Under the pieces are notes generated by a model. That model had not been told where the DNA came from, ran no database searches, and saw nothing but the letters and a program-made list of their open reading frames with translations. Shown here one piece after another: positions 38,001-46,298 of a stretch of 64,000 nt of DNA (within the stretch, counting starts at the first letter, position 1; each line of letters opens with the position of its first letter). The stretch comes from JAJXXT01 sp963764465 (GTDB lineage: Bacteria > Pseudomonadota > Alphaproteobacteria > Acetobacterales > Acetobacteraceae): assembly GCA_963764465.1 (NCBI GenBank), contig CAVXSO010000007.1:682001-746000 (forward strand), in the 5' to 3' direction. Made by a program: the position numbers and the translations under genes.

Positions 38001-38912
38001 TCAGCCAGCGCCGTGATGTGCCGTGGCGCGCTGCGGGGCAGCGCCCTCACGGGCCAGTTCACGATGCCGGGTGTTTACGCGCCAGCCTTGTCCTGTGAGA
38101 TGCTTTGCCAGTGTCTCGACGATGTGCACCGAGCGATGACGGCCGCCGGTGCACCCCACCCCGATTGTGACGTATTTTTTGCCCTCTCGGACGAATCGTG
38201 GCAAGAGCAAGGCAAGCAGCCCTGTCACGTGGCCCATGAAAGGCGCGAAGTCCGGGTCTTCCCTTACATAGGCGCCGACCGCCGGATCCAGCCCCGTCTG
38301 CGGCCTTAAATTCAGGTCATAGTGAGGGTTACGAAGGAATCTTACGTCGAGCACGAGGTCCGCCTCGCGCGGAAGCCCTGCGGGGTAGGCAAAGGAGACC
38401 AGCGTGACCGCGAGTGACGGCGCGGCCTCCTCGCCGGGTGTCCGGGCATAGCGCGCCTCAATCTGCTGGCGCAATTCCGAGAGCGGCAGGTCCGACGTGT
38501 CGATCACGACGTCCGCTGCCTCCTGCAGCGCGGCGGTGATGCGCTGCTCCTCCGCGATGCCGTCGGCGACCTGGCCGAGGAGCGCCAGCGGGTGCCGCCG
38601 GCGCGTCTCGGTATAGCGGCGCAGCAGCACAGCCTCGTCCGCCCAGGCGTAGATCAGTTGCGGCCACAGCGCCGGGTCTTCCCGCAGCGTCGCAAGCGCG
38701 GCGAGCACCGCGCCGGCGTCGAACCCGCGCGAGCGGGCATCCACGCCGATGGCCAGGTGGCGCGCGCCACCCTCGCGGGCCAGCGCGCCGATCATGCCGA
38801 GCGGCGGGTTGTCCACGGCCTCGAAGCCGATATCCTCCAACGCACGCAGGATGGACGCCTTGCCCGCGCCAGAGAGGCCGGTGACCAGCACCACGGGCAC
38901 GCGCGCCGTCAT
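38001..38912 (-). CDS. rapZ: RNase adapter protein RapZ (P-loop, YvcJ family)
   Basis: The 303-residue protein has a Walker A-like PVVLVTGLSGAGKASILRALE in which the usual GKS/GKT reads GKA-S, then ALEDIGFEAVDNPPLGMIGA and the C-terminal GCTGGRHRSVHIVETLAKHL, conserved in the RapZ family. In E. coli RapZ binds GlmZ sRNA and controls amino-sugar synthesis; in alphaproteobacteria the role is less known. It sits between hprK (4-bp overlap) and EIIA(Man), the normal neighbourhood. The Walker substitution could reduce nucleotide binding. Confidence 0.92.
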   Translation of the reverse strand: MTARVPVVLVTGLSGAGKASILRALEDIGFEAVDNPPLGMIGALAREGGARHLAIGVDARSRGFDAGAVLAALATLREDPALWPQLIYAWADEAVLLRRYTETRRRHPLALLGQVADGIAEEQRITAALQEAADVVIDTSDLPLSELRQQIEARYARTPGEEAAPSLAVTLVSFAYPAGLPREADLVLDVRFLRNPHYDLNLRPQTGLDPAVGAYVREDPDFAPFMGHVTGLLALLLPRFVREGKKYVTIGVGCTGGRHRSVHIVETLAKHLTGQGWRVNTRHRELAREGAAPQRATAHHGAG

Positions 38913-39340
38913 GCCGAGGCCGCGAACGCGCCGGCGACGGATTCGAGCCGGCCGGCCGCAGCATCGAGCGCGCGGTGAAGCAGGGCGGCGGCGGAGGCGG
39001 GGCGGGGATCGACCAGGATTTCCGGAATCCCATGGACGCGGCTCGCACGCTCCGGCAGGCGCGGCACCGCCTCGCCCGGCGCCAGCCGGGCCACCAGCGC
39101 CAGGCGCGCCTGCGCGAGGTGGGGCAGGCGCAGGATGCCAAGGCCACGGATTTCGAGCAGCCCCGCCAGGGCCAGCGGCGCCCGGGCGACCCCGTCCTCG
39201 ATCTCGACCCGATCGTCGGCCACCAGAACGAACCCCCTGTCGAGCAGGCGCAGCAGCAGGTCCGACTTGCCAGAACCCGGGGGGCCGATCAGCAAGACCC
39301 CGGCGCCTGCGCGCGCGGCACAGCTCCCATGCACCTGCAT
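38909..39340 (-). CDS. hprK: HPr kinase/phosphorylase, short alphaproteobacterial form
   Basis: The 143-residue protein is only the C-terminal catalytic domain of HprK: MQVHGSCAARAGAGVLLIGP, then the Walker A GPPGSGKSDLLLRLLDRGF and the acidic LVADDRVEIEDG. The N-terminal domain of Gram-positive HprK is absent, as is normal in alphaproteobacteria. It phosphorylates the regulatory Ser of HPr. ATG 39340 places the catalytic strand close to the N-terminus as in homologues; the frame is open further upstream. It is divergent from the enoyl-CoA hydratase gene across 97 bp. Confidence 0.88.
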   Translation of the reverse strand: MQVHGSCAARAGAGVLLIGPPGSGKSDLLLRLLDRGFVLVADDRVEIEDGVARAPLALAGLLEIRGLGILRLPHLAQARLALVARLAPGEAVPRLPERASRVHGIPEILVDPRPASAAALLHRALDAAAGRLESVAGAFAASA

Positions 39341-39383
39341 CGCGCCGCACCATGAACCTTTCTCAAGGTCGGGGGAAGCGGCA

Positions 39384-39401
39384 GATTGGTGAGATTGGTG
39401 A
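39384..39401. repeat. Perfect 9-bp tandem repeat in the hprK/enoyl-CoA hydratase intergenic region
   Basis: GATTGGTGA occurs twice in immediate tandem at 39384-39392 and 39393-39401. It lies in the divergent promoter region of hprK and the enoyl-CoA hydratase. It may be a binding site for a regulator or a slipped-strand duplication; nothing more can be said. Confidence 0.5.
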
Positions 39402-39437
39402 AGACACGACACTGTTACAGGGATGGGGGAAAGAACC

Positions 39438-40217
39438 ATGGATGAACCGCCGGTCCTGCTCGCGTGCGATGCCAGGGGGGTCGCGACGGCGACCCTGAAC
39501 CGGCCGGCGCGGGGCAACGCCTATGACGAGGCGATGCTCGGCGCGCTGATCGAGGGGCTTGCCACCCTCCGCGACGCGCGCGCGCTGGTGATCCGTGGCG
39601 CGGGGAGGCATTTCCAGGCGGGCGCCGACATCATCTGGCTCGGCCGCGCCGCGAATTATCCGCCGGAGCAGGCCTTCGCCGCCTCCATGGCGACGACGCG
39701 GGCGATGCAGATGCTCAACGAACTGCCCTGCCCGACCATCGCGCTGGTGCAGGGCGCCTGCTTTGGCGGCGGCTGCGGGATGGTCTGCTGCTGCGACGTG
39801 GTGCTCGCGGACCCCGATGCGATCTTCGGCCTCACGGAGGTGCGCGTGGGCGTGGCGCCGACGCCGATCTCGACGCACATGGTGCACGCGATGGGGCTGC
39901 GCCACACGCGGCGCTACGCGCTGACCGGCGAGCGCTTCGGCGCGGCGGAGGCGCTGCGCATCGGACTGGTGCACGAGGTCGTGCCGGTTGCGCAACAAGA
40001 AGCCCGTCTCGCGGAGATCCTGGACGCCGTGATGCTGGGCGCGCCTGGCGCCATCGCGGCGACCAAGGCAAGCTTTCTCGGCGCCAACGGGCTCACGCTC
40101 GATGCGCGGCAGATGGCGCTGCTCGCTCACGAGAGCTGGATGCAGCGCGCGGGGGCGGAAGGGCACGAAGGCACGGCGGCCTTCGCAGAGAAGCGGAAGC
40201 CGGCCTGGTACAAATGA
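39438..40217 (+). CDS. Enoyl-CoA hydratase/isomerase family protein
   Basis: The 259-residue crotonase-fold protein has the oxyanion-hole segments FQAGADIIWL and GACFGGGCGMVCCCDVVLAD, and the catalytic Glu region FGLTEVRVGVAP. It probably hydrates an enoyl-CoA in fatty or amino-acid degradation. ATG 39438 has a GGGGGAAAG site directly upstream; an in-frame ATG at 39423 is an alternative. The gene is alone on its strand before the 30-bp tandem repeat. A Cys-rich run (residues about 118-121) is notable but has no assigned role. Confidence 0.88.
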   Translation: MDEPPVLLACDARGVATATLNRPARGNAYDEAMLGALIEGLATLRDARALVIRGAGRHFQAGADIIWLGRAANYPPEQAFAASMATTRAMQMLNELPCPTIALVQGACFGGGCGMVCCCDVVLADPDAIFGLTEVRVGVAPTPISTHMVHAMGLRHTRRYALTGERFGAAEALRIGLVHEVVPVAQQEARLAEILDAVMLGAPGAIAATKASFLGANGLTLDARQMALLAHESWMQRAGAEGHEGTAAFAEKRKPAWYK

Positions 40218-40248
40218 GAGGCGCGTTCCGCCCGCACCCGCGCCGCGC

Positions 40249-40308
40249 GAACGGCGCGCCATCCGCGCGACGCAACGTGAACGGCGCGCCATCCGCGCGA
40301 CGGAGCGT
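40249..40308. repeat. Two tandem copies of a 30-bp unit
   Basis: The unit GAACGGCGCGCCATCCGCGC plus GACG and a 6-base tail occurs at 40249-40278 and 40279-40308. The first 24 bases are identical, while the tails differ (CAACGT versus GAGCGT). Each unit has self-complementary GCGCG-rich words that could pair. It lies between the enoyl-CoA hydratase end and the convergent methyltransferase end, so a termination or packing role is possible. No function is known. Confidence 0.75.
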
Positions 40309-40338
40309 GCGTCCTCGGCCCTGATCACTGGGGCTGGC

Positions 40339-40974
40339 CTATGGCAGCAGCCTCGCGATCGTGACCTGACGTTCGGTACGGTCCTCGAGTTCGAGCGTGG
40401 TGGGCACCGCGTAGGTGGCGAGCGGCTCGAGCCCCTCGCGTGGCAGGAAGGCGCGGCCGGGATCGGCGATGAGCACCGGCACGCCGCGCGCGAGCGTGCG
40501 CAGCCAGGGCAGGATGCGCGCCGTCATCGGCTGCTCATAAAACACGTCGCCGGCCAGCACGATGTCCCACTCGGCGGCGCGGCCGACGATATCAGAACCG
40601 AGGATCGCGACCGCGACGCCGTTCGCCGCCGCGTTGAGCGCGATCGCGGCGCGGGCGAAATCGTCGATCTCGGCGCCTTCCACCACCCCGCCGCGCATCG
40701 CGCAGGCGATCGCGGCGAGCCCGGACCCGGCGGCGAAGTCCAGCACCCGCCTGCCCCGCACATCGAGTGCACCATCGAGCACGTACCGCGCCAGCGCCTG
40801 GCTGCCCGGCCAGGCAAAGGCCCAGTACGGCGGCGGCATGCCGCGGCTCGCCAGCATGTCCTCCGTCGCCTGCCACAGCGGCGTGAGTTCGGTGGCGAGA
40901 TACAGCCGGACCTCGGGCACCAGCGATGGCGACGCGAGCGTGGTCCACGCGGCGACGAACGCCTCCGGCGTCAA
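40339..40974 (-). CDS. Methyltransferase resembling ETF-beta lysine methyltransferase (METTL20-like)
   Basis: The 211-residue class I methyltransferase has PPYWAFAWPGSQALARYVLD before motif I, RVLDFAAGSGLAAIACAMRG, and LAGDVFYEQPMTARILPWLR, the D-x-F/Y-Y variant seen in METTL20-type protein lysine methyltransferases. Bacterial members methylate the beta subunit of electron-transfer flavoprotein; nicotinamide N-methyltransferase-like is the other annotation. The start TTG 40974 overlaps the ubiA stop (TTGA). No later ATG gives a complete domain. Confidence 0.75.
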   Translation of the reverse strand: MTPEAFVAAWTTLASPSLVPEVRLYLATELTPLWQATEDMLASRGMPPPYWAFAWPGSQALARYVLDGALDVRGRRVLDFAAGSGLAAIACAMRGGVVEGAEIDDFARAAIALNAAANGVAVAILGSDIVGRAAEWDIVLAGDVFYEQPMTARILPWLRTLARGVPVLIADPGRAFLPREGLEPLATYAVPTTLELEDRTERQVTIARLLP

Positions 40975-41879
40975 GCGCGCCCGATCAGTACCGCGACCGC
41001 GATCAGCAGGCCCACATCGCGGTTGGCGTTGAAAAGCCAGAGCGAGAGCGCCGGATCGTTGACGTCGAGGCGCGCGACCTGCCGCGCCAGCAGGAAGGCG
41101 GGCAACAGCAGCACCATGTCGTAGGCCGGCGAGAGGCCGGCCAATACCCCGGCCAGCACCAGGCACGCCAGCATCGCGGCATAGAACAGCGCGATGAACG
41201 GCCTCGTGCGCTCGCCGAACAGCCGCGCGGTGGAGCGGATGCCGACTACCGCGTCGTCCTCCCGGTCCTGCAGCGCGTAGATCGTGTCGTAGCCCAGGAT
41301 CCAGAAGAAGGCGGCCGCGTACAGCGCCAGTGCTGGTGCCAGCGCAAGGTGCGCCGATGCGCCGCCGAGCAGCGCACCCCAGCTGAAGGTGAGGCCGAGC
41401 ACCGCCTGCGGCCACCAGGTGACGCGCTTGGCCAGCGGATAAAGCGCGATCAGCGGCAGCGACGCGACGCCGACCAGCCAGGCAAAGGGCGGCAGCATCA
41501 GCAGCACCGCGAGCCCGACGGCGCAGAGAACGGCCATGAACGCCAGCGCATGCAACGGCGTGACAATACCGGCGGCCAGCGGCCGGCCGGCGGTGCGCGC
41601 GACACGACGGTCCAGGTCGCGGTCCCAGAGGTCGTTGACCACGCAGCCGGCCATGCGCATGGCGAACGCACCTATAAGAAAGAGCAGCGCGAGCGCGACC
41701 ATGCGCTGCCCCTCCGCACCCATCGTGATCGCCCACAGCCCCGGCAGGTAAAGCAGCCAGGCGCCGATCGGCCGGTCGAGTCGGCCGAGAAGCGCATAGG
41801 GCCGCAGCCGGGCGGGAAGGCGCGCGATCCAGCCGTCGGCCCTGATGTCCGTATGCGCGGTTGCGGCTTGCGACGTCAC
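40971..41879 (-). CDS. ubiA: 4-hydroxybenzoate octaprenyltransferase
   Basis: The 302-residue membrane enzyme attaches the polyprenyl tail in ubiquinone synthesis. The first Asp-rich motif is CVVNDLWDRDLDRRVARTAG (NDxxDxxxD) and the second is ILGYDTIYALQDREDDAVVG (DxxxD). It has about eight to nine membrane helices. The ATG 41879 leads MTSQAATAHTDIRADGWIAR. The methyltransferase downstream is coupled to it. Divergent rsmE starts 20 bp away. Confidence 0.95.
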   Translation of the reverse strand: MTSQAATAHTDIRADGWIARLPARLRPYALLGRLDRPIGAWLLYLPGLWAITMGAEGQRMVALALLFLIGAFAMRMAGCVVNDLWDRDLDRRVARTAGRPLAAGIVTPLHALAFMAVLCAVGLAVLLMLPPFAWLVGVASLPLIALYPLAKRVTWWPQAVLGLTFSWGALLGGASAHLALAPALALYAAAFFWILGYDTIYALQDREDDAVVGIRSTARLFGERTRPFIALFYAAMLACLVLAGVLAGLSPAYDMVLLLPAFLLARQVARLDVNDPALSLWLFNANRDVGLLIAVAVLIGRA

Positions 41880-41898
41880 AGGGTCTCATCGCGCGCGC

Positions 41899-42654
41899 AT
41901 GGCCACCCCGTCAAATCACCCCTCGATTCGCATCTTCGTCGCCGCGAGGCTGGCGCCCGGCGCATCGGTGCCGGCCACGCCAGAGCAGGCACATTACCTG
42001 CTGCGCGTGATGCGCCGGCACGAGGGCGAGGCCGTGGCGCTGTTCAACGGCGAGGACGGCGAATGGGACGCCCGCGTCGGGACCGTGGGCAAGTCCGTCC
42101 GCTTCGCCGTCGGCGGGCTTCTGCGGCCGCAGGCGCCGGATAGCGATCTCTGGCTCGCGTTCGCGCTGCTCAAGCGCGACGCCACCGACCTCGTCGTGCG
42201 CCAGGCGACGGAACTGGGGGTAGCGCGGATCTGCCCGGTGCTGGCGCGCCGCAGCCAGGGCGGGGGCAGCCAGGGCGAGCGGGTGAACCTCGCGCGGCTC
42301 AACGCCATCGCGGCCGAGGCGGCGGAACAATGCGAGCGCCTGACGCTCCCGGTGATCGATCAGCCGCGCCCGCTCGCAGCCCTGCTCGGTGCGTGGCCCG
42401 CGGGGCGGATCCTGGTGGCAGCTGTCGAGCGCGCGGAGGCGCCGGGAATTCGCCCCGTCCGCGGCCCCGCCGGCCTGCTCGTCGGCCCCGAGGGCGGCTT
42501 CGCGCCGGACGAGATCGCGGAGCTGCGCCGGCACGGATTCGTCACCGTGGCGTCGCTGGGCCCGCGCATCCTGCGCGCCGAGACCGCCGCGATCGCGGGG
42601 CTTGCGCTAATGCAGGCAAATGGGGTGCATCCAGCGCCCAGCGATACCACATAG
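41899..42654 (+). CDS. rsmE: 16S rRNA (uracil-N3)-methyltransferase
   Basis: The 251-residue SPOUT enzyme methylates U1498 of 16S rRNA. Diagnostic parts are the N-terminal PUA-like segment RIFVAARLAPGASVPATPEQ, LALLKRDATDLVVRQATELG-like helix (residues about 87-105), GLLVGPEGGFAPDEIAEL and LGPRILRAETAAIAGLALMQ with the trefoil knot. ATG 41899 (MATPSNHPSIRIF) is preferred to an upstream in-frame start that would overlap ubiA. It is followed 24 bp later by the glutamate-cysteine ligase. Confidence 0.95.
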   Translation: MATPSNHPSIRIFVAARLAPGASVPATPEQAHYLLRVMRRHEGEAVALFNGEDGEWDARVGTVGKSVRFAVGGLLRPQAPDSDLWLAFALLKRDATDLVVRQATELGVARICPVLARRSQGGGSQGERVNLARLNAIAAEAAEQCERLTLPVIDQPRPLAALLGAWPAGRILVAAVERAEAPGIRPVRGPAGLLVGPEGGFAPDEIAELRRHGFVTVASLGPRILRAETAAIAGLALMQANGVHPAPSDTT

Positions 42655-42678
42655 GCCCCGCCACTTTACGGAACGTCC

Positions 42679-44061
42679 ATGTCGAACCCCGGAGATGCCG
42701 ACGCGACCCCGATCGCCTCGGAACGCCAACTCGCCGAATCCATCGCCGCCGGCTGCAAGCCACAGGCGGCCTTCCGCATCGGCACGGAACACGAGAAATT
42801 CGGCTTCTACACAAACGACCTCGCCGTACCGCCCTATGAGCGCGACCCCGGCCGCATGGGCGGCATCCAGGCGATCCTGCAGGGCCTGACCGAACCCTGC
42901 TGGGAGCCGATCACCGACAGCGGCAACGTGATCGGCCTCAAGGGCCCGGCGGGAGCCGCGATCTCCCTGGAGCCGGCGGGGCAGCTCGAGCTCTCCGGCG
43001 GTCCGCTCGAGAGCCTGCACGACACGAAGGCGGAGTTCGACGCGCATTTTGCCGCGGTCCGCCGCGTTGCCGGGCCGCTCGGCATCGGCTTCGCGCCCGT
43101 GGGCTTCCATCCGCTGGCGCGGCGCGAGGATATGCGTTGGATGCCGAAGGGCCGCTACGAAATCATGCGCGCCTACATGCCGAAGGTGGGCACGCGCGGG
43201 CTCGATATGATGACGCGCACCTGCACCGTGCAGGTCAATCTCGACTACGCGTCGGAAGCGGACATGGTCGACAAGCTGCGGGTCTCGCTCTGTCTGCAAC
43301 CGCTCGCGACGGCGCTGTTCGCCAACTCGCCCTTCGTCGAGGGCAAACCCAACGGCTACCTTTCCAACCGCGCGCATGCCTGGACCGACACGGATGGCCA
43401 CCGCAGCGGCATCCCCGAGGTGTTCTTCGAGGACGGCTTCGGCTTCGAGCGCTATGTCCACTGGGTGGTGGACGCCGTGCCGATGTATTTCGTGTATCGT
43501 AACGGACGCTACATCGACACCTCCGGCCACTCCTTCCGCGCCTTCATGGAAGGGCGGCTCGGTATCGCCGAGGCCGGTGCGGCGACCGTCGGCGATTTCG
43601 CCGATCACCTCACCACCGTCTTCACCGACGTGCGGCTGAAGCGGTTCATCGAAATGCGCGGCGCCGATGCCGGCACGCTCGAGATGATGCTGGCGCAATC
43701 CGCGCTGTGGGTCGGGCTGCTCTATGATGGCGCGGCGCTCGCCGCGGCGCGGGCACTGACCGCGCGCCATGGCTGGCGCGAACTCGTCGCATTGCGCGGG
43801 CTGGTGCCACGCACCGGGCTCGGCACGCCGTGGCACGGCGGTACGCTGCGCGACCTCGCGCGCGACGTCGTGGCGATCGCGCGCGACGGGCTTGCGGCAC
43901 GCGGCCAGAAGAACGCGGCGGGCGAGGACGAGCGCATCTATCTGGCACCGCTCGAGGCAATCGTTGCCGGCGAGCCGAGCCAGGCCGAGCGATGGCTTGA
44001 GCGCTATCACGGGCCATGGCATGGCAACGCATCCGCGATGCTGCGCGAGGCGGCGATTTAA
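42679..44061 (+). CDS. gshA: Glutamate-cysteine ligase (alphaproteobacterial/plant type)
   Basis: The 460-residue enzyme makes gamma-glutamylcysteine for glutathione. The family opens with AAFRIGTEHEKFGFYTNDLA (Glu ligands of the active site) and has RYEIMRAYMPKVGTRGLDMM, TCTVQVNLDYASEADMVDKL and ANSPFVEGKPNGYLSNRAHA. The plant/proteobacterial class is about 450 residues, which fits. It follows rsmE by 24 bp. After its stop, 139 bp lead to the SARP-type regulator. Confidence 0.96.
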   Translation: MSNPGDADATPIASERQLAESIAAGCKPQAAFRIGTEHEKFGFYTNDLAVPPYERDPGRMGGIQAILQGLTEPCWEPITDSGNVIGLKGPAGAAISLEPAGQLELSGGPLESLHDTKAEFDAHFAAVRRVAGPLGIGFAPVGFHPLARREDMRWMPKGRYEIMRAYMPKVGTRGLDMMTRTCTVQVNLDYASEADMVDKLRVSLCLQPLATALFANSPFVEGKPNGYLSNRAHAWTDTDGHRSGIPEVFFEDGFGFERYVHWVVDAVPMYFVYRNGRYIDTSGHSFRAFMEGRLGIAEAGAATVGDFADHLTTVFTDVRLKRFIEMRGADAGTLEMMLAQSALWVGLLYDGAALAAARALTARHGWRELVALRGLVPRTGLGTPWHGGTLRDLARDVVAIARDGLAARGQKNAAGEDERIYLAPLEAIVAGEPSQAERWLERYHGPWHGNASAMLREAAI

Positions 44062-44142
44062 ATCGGCTTCGTCGCACGCCTCGTTCCGAAAACGGTGAAT
44101 GGTAGGTTTTCTGGATTTGTCGCGATAATAACGAAATCGTAG

Positions 44143-44189
44143 CGAAGCTTTCGCGGACGCGCTCTTGCCGCGCCACGAAGCTTCGCGGA
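44143..44189 (+). promoter_or_regulatory. Paired near-palindromic direct repeats upstream of the SARP regulator
   Basis: CGAAGCTTTCGCGGA at 44143-44157 is followed 33 bp later (start to start) by CGAAGCTTCGCGGAT at 44176-44190; the two share a CGAAGCTT core and CGCGGA tail. CGAAGCTTCG in the second copy is a perfect 10-bp palindrome. They stand 10-60 bp before the regulator start. SARP proteins are known to bind direct repeats, so this may be an autoregulatory site; that is inference. A GATAAT hexamer at 44125-44130 may be a -10 box but no -35 was found. Confidence 0.4.
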
Positions 44190-44200
44190 TAGTACCCAAA

Positions 44201-46297
44201 ATGTCAGCAAGCGCATCACGCGCCGCGATGGGGGGACATACCGGTCTGGCCTTAGGGTCGGAAGGTATGCTCGTTCGCTTGCGCCTTATCGGGCAGATGG
44301 AAGCCTGGTCGCTCACATCGGAAAATATCCTGCCCACGGGGCGCAAGACCCGCGCGCTGCTGGCAACGCTTGCGCTCGCCTCGCCACGGCCCGTGCTGCG
44401 CAGCAAACTCGCGGAGCTGCTGTGGAGCCGGCGCGGGGAAGAACAGGCACGCGCCTCGCTGCGCCAGGAAATCCATCGGCTGCTGGAAGCGATGGCGCCG
44501 CTTGGCACGCAGGTGCTGGCCATCAACCGGGACCACCTTGCCTTGCGACCAGGGACGGTCTGGGTTGACGTGGACGAGGTACTGCGCGCGTCGCCCACGA
44601 ATCCTTCGGCGTTGTCGCTGCTCGACGGGACGCTCCTCGAGGATTTGGACGGCGTCGACCCAAGCTTCAATTCCTGGCTCGCCGCCGAACGTGAGCGGCT
44701 GTCCGATCGCGCGCGCGACCTCGCGGAAACGCTGCTCAGGGAAAAGACCGATTCGGAGAGCGTGATCCCCGCGGCGCAGCAGTTGCTCGCGATCGACCGC
44801 ACGCACGAAGGTGCCTGGCGGGCGCTGATGCGCGCCTATTCCGGGCGCGGCGAACGCGGCATGGCGATCCAGGCCTACGAACGCTGCCGCGCCGTGCTGT
44901 CGGAGATGCTCGACGCCGAGCCCTCGGAAGAAACCCAGGCGCTGCTTGCCGAGATCCGCGCGGCGGCCCCGACCAAACCGCGGGTTTCCGCGGCACCACC
45001 ACCGCCGGTGCCGCGGCTGCCGCTGCGTACCTCGCCACTCAGCGAACCGCGCGACACGCGCGAACCGGGCCGCGCCGAGACGGCCAAGCTACATCACCGC
45101 GGCGGCGCGCGCGTCGGCGTGCTGCCGCTGCAACTCGTCGGCACGAGCGAGGCGGAAGCGCATCTCTCCACCGGCCTCGCGGAGGAGATCACCGCCGCCC
45201 TCGCGCGGTTCCGCTGGATGTTCCTCGTCGCCTCCTCCTCGCTCGCGCGCTTCGCCGTGCAGGCGCGCGACGAGGTCTCAATCCGCCGCGCCTTCAACAT
45301 CGACTTCCTGATCGACGGCACGGTGCAGAAGGCGGGCGACCAGGTGCGCATCTCGCTGCGACTGCTCGACCTGCGCGCCGGCAACCGCGTCGCCTGGTCA
45401 CGGCGCTTCGATCGCCCTGCGCGCGACCTGCTGACGCTGCAGGACGAGATTGCCGCCGAAGTGGTGGCGCAGATCGACCCCGAAATCCTGCTCATCGAGG
45501 GACAGCGCGTCGCCGCGCGCCCGCTCGCCGACCCCAGTGCGTACGACCTGGTGCTGCGCGCGCTGCCGCTGCTGCACAGAATGGAACGCGAGCCGTTCAT
45601 GGAGGCAGGCGAATTGTTACGCCAGGCGATCGGCCAGGAGCCGGACTACGCCGCGGCCCATGCCTGGTATGCATACTGGCAGATGTTCCTGCTCGGCCAG
45701 TCCTGGACCACGGACGCGACGGAAGTGCTCACTGCCGCCGAGGCAGCCGCCGACCGGGCTATCACGCTCGATCCGCAGGACGCCAAGGCGCTGACCATCG
45801 CAGGCCATGTCCGCGCCTTTCTGCACCACCGCGTGCGCGAAGGCATCGCGCTGCACGAGCGCGCGCTGACGGTGAACCCGAACCTCGCGATGGCGTGGAA
45901 CCTCTCCGGCGTCGCGCATGCCTATCTCGGCGACGTGGCGGAGGCGGAGCGGCGGGTGCGGCGCTACAAGCAGCTCTCGCCGATCGATCCGGCCGCCTTC
46001 TACTTCGACACGGCGGCGATCATCGTCGCGCTGCTCAAGCGCGACCACGAGGCTGCGGTGCAGGCGGGCCGGGCCGTGACCGGCATGAACCCGAATTTCT
46101 CCGCCGCCTTCAAACCCTACGTCGCCGCGCTCGGCCATCTCGGCCTTGCCGCGGAGGCGCGCGACGCGCTGCGCCGGCTGCTCGCGATCGAGCCGCGGTT
46201 CACGGTCAGCAGCTTCATCGCCAGTTCGCCGTTCGACCGCGCCGAGGACCGCGACCACTTCGCCGCCGGACTCAGGCTCGCCGGCGTGCCGGAATAG
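44201..46297 (+). CDS. SARP/BTAD-type regulator with TolB-like and TPR domains
   Basis: The 698-residue protein starts with a winged-helix region (from MLVRLRLIGQMEAW at residue 23, KTRALLATLALASP, LAELLWSRRGEEQARASLRQ), followed by a bacterial transcriptional activator domain (about 120-245) with DRTHEGAWRALMRAYSGRGE. A Pro-rich linker leads to a TolB/CyaK-like sensor domain (about 285-440: RVGVLPLQLVGTSEAEAHLS), and the C-terminal 230 residues are TPR repeats (ITLDPQDAKALTIAGHVRAF, ALTVNPNLAMAWNLSGVAHA). ATG 44201 is used, though ATG 44267 starts right at the winged helix. It ends 1 bp from the convergent DUF6065-like gene, so it may control the repeat-protein locus. Confidence 0.8.
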   Translation: MSASASRAAMGGHTGLALGSEGMLVRLRLIGQMEAWSLTSENILPTGRKTRALLATLALASPRPVLRSKLAELLWSRRGEEQARASLRQEIHRLLEAMAPLGTQVLAINRDHLALRPGTVWVDVDEVLRASPTNPSALSLLDGTLLEDLDGVDPSFNSWLAAERERLSDRARDLAETLLREKTDSESVIPAAQQLLAIDRTHEGAWRALMRAYSGRGERGMAIQAYERCRAVLSEMLDAEPSEETQALLAEIRAAAPTKPRVSAAPPPPVPRLPLRTSPLSEPRDTREPGRAETAKLHHRGGARVGVLPLQLVGTSEAEAHLSTGLAEEITAALARFRWMFLVASSSLARFAVQARDEVSIRRAFNIDFLIDGTVQKAGDQVRISLRLLDLRAGNRVAWSRRFDRPARDLLTLQDEIAAEVVAQIDPEILLIEGQRVAARPLADPSAYDLVLRALPLLHRMEREPFMEAGELLRQAIGQEPDYAAAHAWYAYWQMFLLGQSWTTDATEVLTAAEAAADRAITLDPQDAKALTIAGHVRAFLHHRVREGIALHERALTVNPNLAMAWNLSGVAHAYLGDVAEAERRVRRYKQLSPIDPAAFYFDTAAIIVALLKRDHEAAVQAGRAVTGMNPNFSAAFKPYVAALGHLGLAAEARDALRRLLAIEPRFTVSSFIASSPFDRAEDRDHFAAGLRLAGVPE

Positions 46298-46298
46298 C

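Noticed and set aside
34620..38309. A 1229-codon plus-strand open frame
   Set aside because: It is the shadow of threonine dehydratase-like, ptsI, HPr and EIIA genes on the other strand. Its residues are Arg/Ala/His-rich with no family motif.
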